Assembly (NCBI GenBank): GCA_035726825.1
Contig: JALNTX010000007.1
Span: forward strand, 248,001 to 312,000
Reading direction: 5' to 3'
Length of the DNA stretch: 64,000 bases
Source of the DNA: Pseudocitrobacter sp913778145
GTDB lineage: Bacteria; Pseudomonadota; Gammaproteobacteria; Enterobacterales; Enterobacteriaceae
Positions 33,673 to 42,255 of the stretch are shown in pieces. The notes beneath the pieces were generated by a model that was given only the letters and a program-made list of their open reading frames with translations, was not told the origin of the DNA and did not search any database. Every line of letters starts with the position of its first letter. The stretch's first letter is position 1. The position numbers and the translations under genes are program-made.

Positions 33673-34809
33673 TCAATGATCAAGGTAAAGATAATGCATC
33701 CAGCTCGTCATTCGCAGCAGCACCTTACGCATAATCGACAGGTGCTCAAAATGGTCGGAATAGACCGCCACCTGCGCATAAATACCATCCGGCAGCGAGT
33801 CCACCTCTTCACTTGGCTGAAGCTCAATCAGGGCCATCACGCCGTCGGTGCCGGGGACAATCGTCAGCGCCTGCAATGTGCCCTGAGCCTGATAAGAACC
33901 ACCGGGCACGACGGGCAAAATACTGGTGAGTTTGCCGCTGAAAATCTGCCCCGGCAGCGCATTAAACACCACTTCGGCTTCGTCGCCGGGTTTCAGGCGC
34001 AGCAATGAATTCTGGCGGAACTGGGCCACAATCTGGCGTTTTTGTTCCGGCACGAACACCATTACCGGGCGCAACGGTAGCGCGGCGGCATAGGTGCCGG
34101 GGCGAATCAGCACCTGAGTAGCGAAACCATCGCTGGGGGCGCGGATCACGGTTTGATCGAGATTGAATTTGGCTTCGGTGAGCTGCGCGCGCAGGCTGGC
34201 GACCTGTGACTGATCGCCGTTCACCACGCTGTCCAGTTGGCTTTTGATTTGCGATTGATCGGCAATTGACGCTTTGACCAGCGCGTCCTGCGCCAGATAG
34301 TTTTGTCGGGCGTTATCGATATCGCTTTCTGAAAAGGGGTTCACTCGCGCCTTACTGCCCTGCAAATAGCGCTGATAATCTTTATACAGACGATCGCGTT
34401 CTGCCGAGACGCGCGTGGTATTCGCCAGCGCTTCATCCAGCTGCGCTTTTAGCACCTGAGTGTTATGAACGGCGGTGACTAAATCCGCTTCAAGCCGATT
34501 AACGCGCGCCTGGTAGCGCGTCGGGTCAATTTTAAATAGCACCTCGCCTTTTTTAATCAGCTGATTTTGTTTATTTGTTACCTCACTCACCACGCCGGTT
34601 ACCTGCGGGGTAATCGGAATAGAGATAACCGCCTTCTGGGCCTGAAAGGTATAGGGATGGTTATAGTTCATCCCTAATATCAGCGCACCGACAATAAATA
34701 CCCCGCCTAATACTGCGGTGGGCACCGTCCATTTATTTACCGGGATCCTGAATATCTTAAAAATCGCCCATGCCAGGGCGACGTAGGTCAATATAATAAG
34801 CAGATCCAT
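33673..34809 (-). CDS. yibH: YibH, HlyD-family membrane fusion protein
   Basis: This 378-residue adaptor is a paralogue of YiaV with the same length and domain order: two N-terminal hydrophobic segments, a lipoyl half (PQVTGVVSEVTNKQNQLIKKGEVLFKID), a coiled-coil hairpin, the returning lipoyl/beta part (TVIRAPSDGFATQVLIRPG), and the shared C-terminus MTSWMHYLYLDH. It follows yibI with five bases between. No pump component is adjacent, so the exported molecule is unknown. Confidence 0.93.
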   Translation of the reverse strand: MDLLIILTYVALAWAIFKIFRIPVNKWTVPTAVLGGVFIVGALILGMNYNHPYTFQAQKAVISIPITPQVTGVVSEVTNKQNQLIKKGEVLFKIDPTRYQARVNRLEADLVTAVHNTQVLKAQLDEALANTTRVSAERDRLYKDYQRYLQGSKARVNPFSESDIDNARQNYLAQDALVKASIADQSQIKSQLDSVVNGDQSQVASLRAQLTEAKFNLDQTVIRAPSDGFATQVLIRPGTYAAALPLRPVMVFVPEQKRQIVAQFRQNSLLRLKPGDEAEVVFNALPGQIFSGKLTSILPVVPGGSYQAQGTLQALTIVPGTDGVMALIELQPSEEVDSLPDGIYAQVAVYSDHFEHLSIMRKVLLRMTSWMHYLYLDH

Positions 34810-34814
34810 GATGG

Positions 34815-35144
34815 CTATTCCCCTGAAGGCATTTGCATTTTTTTCAGTTGTTTTTCAAGCTCTTCAACGCGTTGTCGCAGCGCATCTTCGCCCTCTGGCG
34901 CGGGAGGATGCTGCATTCCCCAGCCGCGTTCGGGGCGATAAAGCGTCGCCCAGATCCACAGGAACGGCCAGAGAACATGTAATGTAAAAAGGCTTACCCA
35001 GCCTGCAACGTGAATCGCGTCGGCGTGTGGATGATTACGCGCCTTCGCAATCATGTAGGGAATATCGTGAATAATAATAATGCCGTAAAAGATAACCAGG
35101 AAAACGAAGATCAGAATGCCAAGCGCAAAGTAATTCAGGAACAT
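34815..35144 (-). CDS. yibI: YibI, DUF3302 inner membrane protein
   Basis: This 109-residue protein has two membrane segments and a C-terminal coiled coil (EDALRQRVEELEKQLKKMQ). It is near-identical to YiaW through residue 78 and then diverges. It is first in the yibIH pair and presumably partners YibH. Confidence 0.92.
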   Translation of the reverse strand: MFLNYFALGILIFVFLVIFYGIIIIHDIPYMIAKARNHPHADAIHVAGWVSLFTLHVLWPFLWIWATLYRPERGWGMQHPPAPEGEDALRQRVEELEKQLKKMQMPSGE

Positions 35145-35273
35145 AGCCGTAACCTCGAATTCACGCTGTCGATAGTGAGCACGCTATACGAAATAACACG
35201 TAGCGGACGTCTACTTTGAACATAATCGGCAATTTATCGTTCTGCCATACTCCGCATTCATTATTCTTTTTTG

Positions 35274-35289
35274 TGTGATGTTACTCGGT
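35274..35289 (+). promoter_or_regulatory. Weak CRP site (distal)
   Basis: TGTGA-TGTTAC-TCGGT has one good half-site only. It is the most distal of the CRP-like sites before mtlA. Confidence 0.4.
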
Positions 35290-35361
35290 TACAGATAAGG
35301 CTCCATCTATCTACGGAATCTGCCGCAGATCACATCTTGCTTTGGCGCCCCGAAAATATCT

Positions 35362-35377
35362 TGTGAAGTCAGTCACA
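35362..35377 (+). promoter_or_regulatory. CRP site
   Basis: TGTGA-AGTCAG-TCACA has both half-sites perfect with the correct six-base spacer. Confidence 0.75.
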
Positions 35378-35405
35378 AAAAAGAAACAAACAACCGAAAT
35401 AAAAA

Positions 35406-35421
35406 TGTGATTAACATCACA
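35406..35421 (+). promoter_or_regulatory. CRP site, near-ideal
   Basis: TGTGA-TTAACA-TCACA is flanked by AAA and TTT, giving the ideal 22-base consensus symmetry. It is the strongest CRP-like site in the window. Confidence 0.85.
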
Positions 35422-35478
35422 TTTACATCTGTTTTGCGCGGCTTTTTCCTGCTGTGTTGTTTTTTTACACAGCTGTTT

Positions 35479-35494
35479 TGTGATGGTGATCACT
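35479..35494 (+). promoter_or_regulatory. CRP site
   Basis: TGTGA-TGGTGA-TCACT has one mismatch in the second half-site and AT-rich flanks. Confidence 0.7.
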
Positions 35495-35522
35495 CAAAAT
35501 CATCAGGTACATCCTATATTTA

Positions 35523-35538
35523 TGTGATCTAAGTCACA
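35523..35538 (+). promoter_or_regulatory. CRP site (proximal)
   Basis: TGTGA-TCTAAG-TCACA has both half-sites perfect. It is the closest to mtlA, about 140 bases from the ATG. Confidence 0.8.
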
Positions 35539-35680
35539 TGCAGGCCCGCTGTCTGGACAGCTTAACGATTCAGTGCCAGATTTCGCATCATCAACCAGGG
35601 TTCGGCTACTACCTCTGCCGCCAATTAACAATAAACTTCAGGTGAACGACCTGCGGGTAAACAGAAACAAGGGGTGTTTT

Positions 35681-37588
35681 ATGTCATCCGATATCAAGAT
35701 CAAGGTGCAAAGCTTTGGTCGTTTCCTCAGCAATATGGTGATGCCAAATATCGGCGCGTTTATCGCGTGGGGTATTATCACCGCGTTATTTATTCCAACA
35801 GGGTGGTTGCCGAACGAAACGCTGGCGAAGCTGGTTGGCCCGATGATCACCTACCTGCTGCCGCTGCTCATCGGTTATACCGGTGGTAAGCTGATTGGCG
35901 GTGAACGTGGCGGCGTGGTCGGTGCGATTACCACCATGGGCGTTATCGTCGGTGCAGATATGCCGATGTTCCTGGGTTCCATGATTGCAGGCCCGCTGGG
36001 TGGCTGGGCAATCAAAAAATTCGACGTTTGGGTAGACGGTAAAATCAAATCCGGTTTTGAGATGCTGGTGAATAACTTCTCCGCTGGCATCATCGGTATG
36101 ATCCTCGCCATTCTGGCCTTTATGGGCATCGGCCCTGCGGTTGAAGTCCTGTCCAAGCTGCTGGCGGCTGGCGTAAACTTCATGGTTGTACACGACATGC
36201 TGCCGCTGGCATCTGTCTTTGTAGAACCGGCCAAAATCCTGTTCCTGAACAACGCGATTAACCACGGTATCTTCTCTCCGCTGGGTATTCAGCAGTCTCA
36301 TGACCTCGGCAAATCTATCTTCTTCCTGATTGAAGCCAACCCAGGTCCGGGTATGGGCGTTCTGCTGGCGTACATGTTCTTCGGTCGCGGCAGTGCTAAA
36401 CAGTCTGCGGGCGGCGCGGCAATCATCCACTTCCTGGGTGGTATCCACGAAATTTACTTCCCGTATGTGTTGATGAACCCACGTCTGATCCTGGCGGTCA
36501 TTCTGGGTGGTATGACTGGCGTGTTTACTCTGACGCTGCTGAACGGTGGTCTGGTTTCTCCAGCTTCTCCAGGTTCCATCCTGGCCGTACTGGCGATGAC
36601 GCCAAAAGGCGCGTACTTCGCGAACATCGCGGCTATCGTTGCGGCGATGGCAGTCTCCTTCATCGTTTCTGCCATTCTGCTGAAAACCAGCAAAGTGAAA
36701 GAAGAAGATGACATCGAAGCGGCAACCCGTCGTATGAATGACATGAAAGCAGAATCCAAAGGCGCTACCCCGCTGGCGGCTGGCGATGTCACCAACGACC
36801 TGAGCCACGTGCGTAAAATCATCGTAGCCTGCGACGCCGGTATGGGTTCCAGCGCAATGGGTGCGGGCGTACTGCGTAAGAAAGTGCAGGATGCTGGCCT
36901 GAGCAACATCTCGGTCACCAACTGCGCGATTAACAACCTGCCGCCGGATGTTGACCTGGTCATCACCCACCGCGACCTGACCGAACGTGCGATGCGTCAG
37001 GTACCGCAGGCACAGCATATTTCGCTGACCAACTTCCTCGACAGCGGCCTGTACACCAACCTGACCGAGCGTCTGGTTGCCGCACAGCGCCACACTGACA
37101 ACGAAGTGAAAGTAAAAGATAGCCTGAAAGACAGCTTTGACGACACCAACGCCAACCTGTTCAAACTCGGCGCGGAAAACATCTTCCTGGGCTGCAAAGC
37201 TGCCACGAAAGAAGACGCGATTCGCTTCGCCGGTGAGCAACTGGTGAAAGGCGGCTACGTTGAGCCAGAGTATGTGCAGGCGATGCTGGATCGTGAAAAA
37301 CTGACGCCGACTTATCTGGGCGAGTCCATCGCGGTACCGCACGGCACCATCGAAGCCAAAGACCGCGTGCTGAAAACCGGTATCGTGTTCTGCCAGTACC
37401 CGGAAGGCGTGCGCTTCGGCGAAGATGAAGATGACATTGCCCGTCTGGTAATTGGTATCGCCGCACGTAATAACGAGCACATTCAGGTGATTACCGGCCT
37501 GACTAACGCGCTGGATGACGAATCCGTCATCGAACGCCTGGCCAGCACCACCAGCGTAGAAGAAGTTCTGGCGCTGTTGCAGAAGTAA
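35681..37588 (+). CDS. mtlA: PTS mannitol EIICBA permease MtlA
   Basis: From the ATG at 35681 (GGGG eight bases upstream) the protein is 635 residues (E. coli 637). The reading frame is open to 35573, but that would prepend a non-conserved leader. MtlA imports and phosphorylates D-mannitol to mannitol 1-phosphate. The IIC membrane domain covers about residues 1-340. IIB carries C384 in CDAGMGSSAMG and IIA carries H554 in VPHGTIEAK, the same numbers as in E. coli. It is first in mtlADR, and mtlD follows after a REP-bearing 95-base gap. Confidence 0.98.
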   Translation: MSSDIKIKVQSFGRFLSNMVMPNIGAFIAWGIITALFIPTGWLPNETLAKLVGPMITYLLPLLIGYTGGKLIGGERGGVVGAITTMGVIVGADMPMFLGSMIAGPLGGWAIKKFDVWVDGKIKSGFEMLVNNFSAGIIGMILAILAFMGIGPAVEVLSKLLAAGVNFMVVHDMLPLASVFVEPAKILFLNNAINHGIFSPLGIQQSHDLGKSIFFLIEANPGPGMGVLLAYMFFGRGSAKQSAGGAAIIHFLGGIHEIYFPYVLMNPRLILAVILGGMTGVFTLTLLNGGLVSPASPGSILAVLAMTPKGAYFANIAAIVAAMAVSFIVSAILLKTSKVKEEDDIEAATRRMNDMKAESKGATPLAAGDVTNDLSHVRKIIVACDAGMGSSAMGAGVLRKKVQDAGLSNISVTNCAINNLPPDVDLVITHRDLTERAMRQVPQAQHISLTNFLDSGLYTNLTERLVAAQRHTDNEVKVKDSLKDSFDDTNANLFKLGAENIFLGCKAATKEDAIRFAGEQLVKGGYVEPEYVQAMLDREKLTPTYLGESIAVPHGTIEAKDRVLKTGIVFCQYPEGVRFGEDEDDIARLVIGIAARNNEHIQVITGLTNALDDESVIERLASTTSVEEVLALLQK

Positions 37589-37597
37589 GCCTCTCTA

Positions 37598-37630
37598 CCC
37601 TCTCCCATTGGGAGAGGGTTAGGGTGAGGG
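37598..37630. repeat. REP-like repeat between mtlA and mtlD
   Basis: CCCTCTCCC-ATT-GGGAGAGGG is a perfect nine-base-pair stem followed by TTAGGGTGAGGG. The same unit is at 44240-44272. As an intercistronic hairpin it could stabilise the mtlA segment or modulate mtlD expression. Confidence 0.8.
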
Positions 37631-37683
37631 AAAAGCCTCACCCCAGCCCTCTCGGGTCAAAAACATTAATGAAGGTTAACACT

Positions 37684-38832
37684 ATGAAAGCATTACATTT
37701 TGGCGCAGGTAATATCGGTCGTGGCTTTATCGGCAAACTGCTGGCCGACGCAGGCATTACATTGACATTCGCCGATGTAAACCAGGTGGTACTGGATGCC
37801 CTGAATGCGCGTCATAGCTATCAGGTTCACGTTGTCGGTGAAAATGAACAGGTCGATACCGTTTCAGGCGTTAACGCCGTCAGCAGCATCGGTGACGACG
37901 TTGTAGACCTGATTGCTCAGGTTGACCTGGTCACCACCGCTGTGGGCCCGGTTGTGCTTGAACGGATTGCGCCGGCAATCGCCAAAGGTCTCGCAAAACG
38001 CAAAGCGCAAGGCGTCAATACCCCGCTGAATATCATCGCCTGTGAAAACATGGTGCGCGGCACCAGCCAGTTGAAAGGCCACGTGATGGCCGCCGTTGCT
38101 GAAGATGAGAAAGCCTGGGTGGAAGCAAACGTCGGCTTCGTGGATTCCGCCGTTGACCGTATCGTGCCGCCGTCCGCTTCTGCAACGAACGATCCGCTGG
38201 AAGTGACCGTTGAAACCTTCAGCGAGTGGATTGTCGATAAAACCCAGTTCAAAGGCACGCTGCCGAACATTCCAGGCATGGAATTAACCGATAACCTGAT
38301 GGCATTTGTCGAACGTAAACTCTTCACGCTAAACACAGGTCATGCTATAACCGCCTACCTCGGCAAAATGGCCGGGCATCAAACCATCCGTGACGCGATC
38401 CTCGATGAGAAAATTCGCGCGGTGGTAAAAGGCGCGATGGATGAAAGCGGCGCGGTACTGATCAAACGCTATGGTTTTGATGCGCAGAAACATGCCGCAT
38501 ACATTCAGAAAATCCTCGGTCGTTTTGAAAACCCGTATCTGAAAGACGATGTAGAGCGCGTAGGCCGTCAGCCGCTGCGTAAACTGAGCGCGGGCGACCG
38601 TCTGATTAAACCGCTGCTGGGTACGCTGGAATACGGTTTACCGCACGTTAACCTGGTGAAAGGTATTGCCGCTGCGATGCATTTCCGCAGTGAAGAGGAT
38701 CCGCAGGCGCAGGAACTGGCCGCGCTGATTGATGAAAAAGGCCCGCAGGCCGCGCTGGCACAGATCTCTGGTCTGGACGCGAACAGCGACGTGGTGAAAG
38801 CCGCCGTCGCGCTCTATAACGCCAGCAAATGA
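37684..38832 (+). CDS. mtlD: Mannitol-1-phosphate 5-dehydrogenase MtlD
   Basis: The ATG at 37684 gives 382 residues, exactly the E. coli length. Upstream-open sequence to 37624 lies in the REP and is not coding. The enzyme oxidises mannitol 1-phosphate to fructose 6-phosphate with NAD. MKALHFGAGNIGRGFIGKLL is the NAD-binding Rossmann start, and KLFTLNTGHAITAYLG holds active-site residues. It overlaps mtlR by four bases. Confidence 0.98.
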   Translation: MKALHFGAGNIGRGFIGKLLADAGITLTFADVNQVVLDALNARHSYQVHVVGENEQVDTVSGVNAVSSIGDDVVDLIAQVDLVTTAVGPVVLERIAPAIAKGLAKRKAQGVNTPLNIIACENMVRGTSQLKGHVMAAVAEDEKAWVEANVGFVDSAVDRIVPPSASATNDPLEVTVETFSEWIVDKTQFKGTLPNIPGMELTDNLMAFVERKLFTLNTGHAITAYLGKMAGHQTIRDAILDEKIRAVVKGAMDESGAVLIKRYGFDAQKHAAYIQKILGRFENPYLKDDVERVGRQPLRKLSAGDRLIKPLLGTLEYGLPHVNLVKGIAAAMHFRSEEDPQAQELAALIDEKGPQAALAQISGLDANSDVVKAAVALYNASK

Positions 38833-39419
38833 TGCAAGACCCGGCGCAGGCTATCCTGCGCCTGAACAGTAGATTGTCAGATATGCAGGCAATAATGGAA
38901 GAAACACAGGCTTTTGAAAACCGTGTGCTTGAGCGTCTGAATGCTGGCAAAACCGTCAGAAGTTTCCTGATTGCTGCCGTCGAGCTACTGACCGAGGCGG
39001 TCAATATTCTGGTGCTTCAGGTGTTCCGCAAAGACGATTACGCGGTGAAATATGCCGTCGAACCGCTACTGGACGGCAGCGGCCCATTGGGCGACCTTTC
39101 GGTCCGGCTCAAGCTTATCTATGGGCTGGGCGTCATTAGCCGTCATGAGTATGAAGATGCGGAATTATTGATGGCGCTGCGCGAAGAGCTCAATCACGAT
39201 GGCAGCGAGTATGCCTTCACGGATGATGAAATTCTTGGGCCGCTGGGCGAACTGCACTGTGTCTCTGCCCTGCCACCCGCACCTTTGTTTGACGATAGCG
39301 ATGCCGACCTGCTGGCAATGCAGCAACAGCGTTATCAACAGGTCGTTCGCTCAACGATGGTGCTTTCCCTGACCGAGCTGATTTCCAGAATCAGCTTGAA
39401 AAAAGCCTTCCAGAAGTAG
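38829..39419 (+). CDS. mtlR: Mannitol operon repressor MtlR
   Basis: This 196-residue MtlR-family protein (E. coli 195) lacks a classical HTH and represses mtlADR. FENRVLERLNAGKTVRSFLI and DLSVRLKLIYGLGVISRHEYEDAE are conserved nearly unchanged. The start codon overlaps the mtlD stop (ATGA). Two ATGs occur in a row at 38829 and 38832. The gene converges on yibT with five bases between stops. Confidence 0.96.
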   Translation: MMQDPAQAILRLNSRLSDMQAIMEETQAFENRVLERLNAGKTVRSFLIAAVELLTEAVNILVLQVFRKDDYAVKYAVEPLLDGSGPLGDLSVRLKLIYGLGVISRHEYEDAELLMALREELNHDGSEYAFTDDEILGPLGELHCVSALPPAPLFDDSDADLLAMQQQRYQQVVRSTMVLSLTELISRISLKKAFQK

Positions 39420-39424
39420 CGCCG

Positions 39425-39640
39425 TCAGACTTCTTTCGCCTGGTTTTCAATCGGTTGATAGAGATTGCGGTAGTGCTCTAACCGCTCCAGAAACATCTCT
39501 GCTTTCTCTTCGGGGATCTCTTCCGGCACATGGCTCAGGCGAGGCGATTTTTTTAAATACTCCATAAATGCCTGACTGGACGCCATAAAATCGACAGCCT
39601 TGTCGATAACAAGCGGTACGTTTTCGCCAAGTTTGCCCAT
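39425..39640 (-). CDS. yibT: YibT, small conserved protein
   Basis: This 71-residue acidic protein (E. coli YibT 69) has no signal or membrane segment. It begins MGKLGENVPLVIDKAVDFMA and is mostly helical by composition. It lies between convergent mtlR and divergent yibL as in E. coli. Its function is unknown. Confidence 0.88.
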   Translation of the reverse strand: MGKLGENVPLVIDKAVDFMASSQAFMEYLKKSPRLSHVPEEIPEEKAEMFLERLEHYRNLYQPIENQAKEV

Positions 39641-39911
39641 AACGTAGTCCTCTTTATGATTCCTGCTTTCAGAATGGACAATTTAGGGGGAGGCGTTTGG
39701 GGAAAATGTGCGGATCGACGTGGCAATCTTCCAAAAAAGAGATCTGCTTAACTCTTTCCTATAAAACGCCATAAATTCATAGAATTACTAATAATTGGCA
39801 GCGAAATGAATGCAGGCGCAATAAGGCTATTTTGTATAATTCACTATCGGTTATGATCGCTGTCGCGCATACTATGCGCTATTACGACATTTTTTATCAG
39901 ATATACGCAAA

Positions 39912-40274
39912 ATGAAAGAAATCGAAAAAAACGAAATCAAACGCCTGAGCGACCGTCTGGACGCCATTCGTCACCAGCAGGCTGAACTGTCGCTGGTTGA
40001 AAACGCTGAGAAGTACGCCGAGCTGGAAAGCGAGAAAGAGAAGCTGGAAGTGGAAATCGCGCGTCTGCGTGAAGTGCACAGCCAGAAACTGAGCAAAGAA
40101 GCGCAGAAACTGATGAAGATGCCGTTCCAGCGTGCGATCACCAAGAAAGAACAGGCCGATATGGGCAAGCTGAAGAAAAGCGTGCGCGGGCTGGTTGTGG
40201 TTCACCCGATGACCGCGTTGGGCCGCGAAATGGGCCTCGAGGTGATGACCGGTTACGCGAAGACTGAGTTCTAA
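39912..40274 (+). CDS. yibL: YibL, DUF2810 ribosome-associated protein
   Basis: This 120-residue highly charged protein has a long N-terminal coiled coil, about residues 3-65 (EKNEIKRLSDRLDAIRHQQA onward). A basic C-terminal part includes KKEQADMGKLKKSVRGLVVV. E. coli YibL has been reported to associate with ribosomes, with no defined role. A REP unit follows its stop. Confidence 0.92.
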   Translation: MKEIEKNEIKRLSDRLDAIRHQQAELSLVENAEKYAELESEKEKLEVEIARLREVHSQKLSKEAQKLMKMPFQRAITKKEQADMGKLKKSVRGLVVVHPMTALGREMGLEVMTGYAKTEF

Positions 40275-40288
40275 TTGATACAGTTAGC

Positions 40289-40317
40289 GCCCGGTGGCAC
40301 TTCGCTTACCGGGCCTA
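40289..40317. repeat. REP palindrome after yibL
   Basis: GCCCGGTGGC..GCTTACCGGGCCTAC belongs to the GCCCGGTGGC REP family common in Enterobacter, Klebsiella and Citrobacter. A sister copy is at 51986. Confidence 0.8.
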
Positions 40318-40382
40318 CCTTAGAAGGCATTATCGTAGGTTGAACTAGCGGAAGTGCCGTCTGACAATTATTTTCCCCCACT

Positions 40383-40399
40383 AATTGGCCCAACCAATT
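40383..40399. promoter_or_regulatory. LldR operator O1 candidate
   Basis: AATTGG-CCCAA-CCAATT is a 17-base perfect-arm dyad of the GntR/FadR type (TGG-N5-CCA), 201 bases upstream of the lldP ATG. E. coli lldP has two LldR operators flanking the promoter. Confidence 0.7.
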
Positions 40400-40506
40400 C
40401 CTCTCTTTCCTTCCAGTGGTTCACAATTTCGCTATTTATTCATACAATACCGTTGCTAGAACATAACAATTAGTTAACCATTCATTGTCATTATCCCTAC
40501 ACCATC

Positions 40507-40524
40507 ATATTGGAAGGGCCACTT
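40507..40524. promoter_or_regulatory. LldR operator O2 candidate
   Basis: The stretch contains ATTGG-AAGGG-CCACT, with the same TGG-N5-CCA core as O1 but weaker arms. It lies 76 bases upstream of lldP and 110 bases after O1, so looping between the two is possible. Confidence 0.5.
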
Positions 40525-40599
40525 TTACATAAACCGTGACGCCGAGATGAGCGCAGACTCACCGCGAAGCTGGTTTTAGGCCCCCAGGAGACCTGCACA

Positions 40600-42255
40600 A
40601 TGAGCCTCTGGCAACAAAACTATGACCCGGCCAATAACATCTGGCTATCGAGCCTGATAGCATCGCTACCCATTCTCTTTTTCTTCTTCGCGCTGATTAA
40701 GCTCAAGCTGAAAGGCTACGTCGCCGCCAGCTGGACCGTTGCCATCGCGCTCGCCGTCGCCCTGCTGTTCTACAAAATGCCGGTGGATAACGCACTGGCC
40801 TCTGTGGTGTATGGCTTTTTCTATGGCCTGTGGCCGATTGCGTGGATCATCATCGCCGCCGTTTTCGTCTACAAAATTTCGGTGAAAACCGGGCAGTTCG
40901 ACATCATCCGATCATCAATACTGTCGATTACGCCCGATCAGCGTTTGCAGATGCTGATCGTCGGCTTCTCCTTCGGCGCCTTCCTGGAAGGGGCGGCGGG
41001 TTTTGGCGCGCCGGTGGCGATTACCGCCGCGCTGCTGGTCGGTTTAGGCTTTAACCCGCTGTATGCCGCGGGCCTGTGCCTGATCGTCAACACCGCGCCG
41101 GTCGCCTTTGGTGCGATGGGGATTCCGATTCTGGTCGCCGGGCAGGTGACCGGGCTGGATAGCTTTGAAATCGGCCAGATGGTTGGCCGCCAGCTGCCGT
41201 TTCTGACCATTATCGTGCTGTTCTGGATCATGGCGATTATGGACGGCTGGCGCGGGATTAAAGAAACCTGGCCTGCCGTAATGGTGGCTGGCGGTTCGTT
41301 CGCCATTGCCCAGTATCTGAGCTCTAACTTTATTGGCCCGGAACTGCCGGACATTATCTCTTCACTGGTTTCCCTGGTGTGCCTGACGCTGTTCCTGAAA
41401 CGCTGGCAGCCGGTACGTATTTTCCGCTTTGGCGATATGGGCGCATCGCAGGTCGATCAGACGCTGGCGCGCACCAACTATACCGCCGGGCAGATTGTTC
41501 GCGCCTGGTCGCCGTTCCTGTTCCTGACCGCCACCGTTACGCTGTGGAGTATTCCGCCGTTTAAAGCGCTGTTCGCGCCGGGCGGGGCGATGTACGAGTT
41601 TGTGATTAATATTCCGGTTCCGTATCTCGATAAGCTGGTAGCCCGTATGCCGCCAGTGGTGAGCGAGGCCACGGCCTACGCGGCGGTTTACAAGTTCGAC
41701 TGGCTATCGGCAACCGGTACGGCGATTCTGTTTGCCGCACTGCTCTCTATCGTCTGGCTGCGCATGAAGCCGAAAGACGCCATCAGCACTTTCGGTACCA
41801 CGCTGAAAGAACTGGCGCTGCCGATTTACTCCATCGGGATGGTACTGGCGTTCGCGTTTATCTCCAACTACTCCGGCCTCTCGTCAACGCTGGCGCTGGC
41901 GTTAGCCCATACCGGGCATGCGTTTACCTTCTTCTCGCCGTTCCTTGGCTGGCTGGGCGTATTCCTGACCGGTTCAGACACCTCATCGAATGCCCTGTTC
42001 GCCGCATTGCAGGCCACCGCCGCGCAGCAGATTGGCGTATCGGACGTGCTGCTGGTTGCCGCCAATACCACCGGCGGCGTCACCGGCAAGATGATTTCGC
42101 CACAGTCCATCGCCATCGCCTGTGCGGCGGTAGGCCTGGTGGGGAAAGAGTCGGATCTGTTCCGCTTTACCGTGAAACATAGCCTGATATTCACCTGCAT
42201 GGTGGGCGTGATCACCACGCTTCAGGCCTATGTCTTAACCTGGATGATTCCATGA
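40600..42255 (+). CDS. lldP: L-lactate permease LldP
   Basis: This 551-residue inner-membrane symporter has about 12-14 hydrophobic segments and is of the LctP family. It takes up L- and D-lactate and glycolate with protons. GAFLEGAAGFGAPVAITAAL and TGSDTSSNALFAALQATAAQ are the conserved repeat signatures. CAGGAG precedes the start. It overlaps lldR by four bases (ATGA). The 325-base upstream region holds a REP and two LldR-type sites. Confidence 0.97.
   Translation: MSLWQQNYDPANNIWLSSLIASLPILFFFFALIKLKLKGYVAASWTVAIALAVALLFYKMPVDNALASVVYGFFYGLWPIAWIIIAAVFVYKISVKTGQFDIIRSSILSITPDQRLQMLIVGFSFGAFLEGAAGFGAPVAITAALLVGLGFNPLYAAGLCLIVNTAPVAFGAMGIPILVAGQVTGLDSFEIGQMVGRQLPFLTIIVLFWIMAIMDGWRGIKETWPAVMVAGGSFAIAQYLSSNFIGPELPDIISSLVSLVCLTLFLKRWQPVRIFRFGDMGASQVDQTLARTNYTAGQIVRAWSPFLFLTATVTLWSIPPFKALFAPGGAMYEFVINIPVPYLDKLVARMPPVVSEATAYAAVYKFDWLSATGTAILFAALLSIVWLRMKPKDAISTFGTTLKELALPIYSIGMVLAFAFISNYSGLSSTLALALAHTGHAFTFFSPFLGWLGVFLTGSDTSSNALFAALQATAAQQIGVSDVLLVAANTTGGVTGKMISPQSIAIACAAVGLVGKESDLFRFTVKHSLIFTCMVGVITTLQAYVLTWMIP

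Larger units (their letters stand above)
35145..35680. promoter_or_regulatory. mtlA upstream control region
   Basis: This 536-base gene-free stretch between divergent yibI and mtlA is rich in CRP-like dyads (35274, 35362, 35406, 35479 and 35523, listed below). It ends in a leader of about 140 bases before the mtlA ATG. E. coli mtlA is known for multiple CRP sites. Repression by MtlR is also expected, but I cannot place its site. I see no small ORF with a convincing ribosome site. Confidence 0.75.

Noticed and set aside
35786..37480. 564-codon open frame antisense to mtlA
   Set aside because: It is a shadow of the highly biased mtlA codons, with His/Gln-rich composition, no domain and no ribosome site. 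mtlA on the other strand has exact catalytic residues.
37624..37683. Upstream start of mtlD
   Set aside because: It starts in the REP-like repeat, and the conserved MKALHFGAGNIG start is at 37684.
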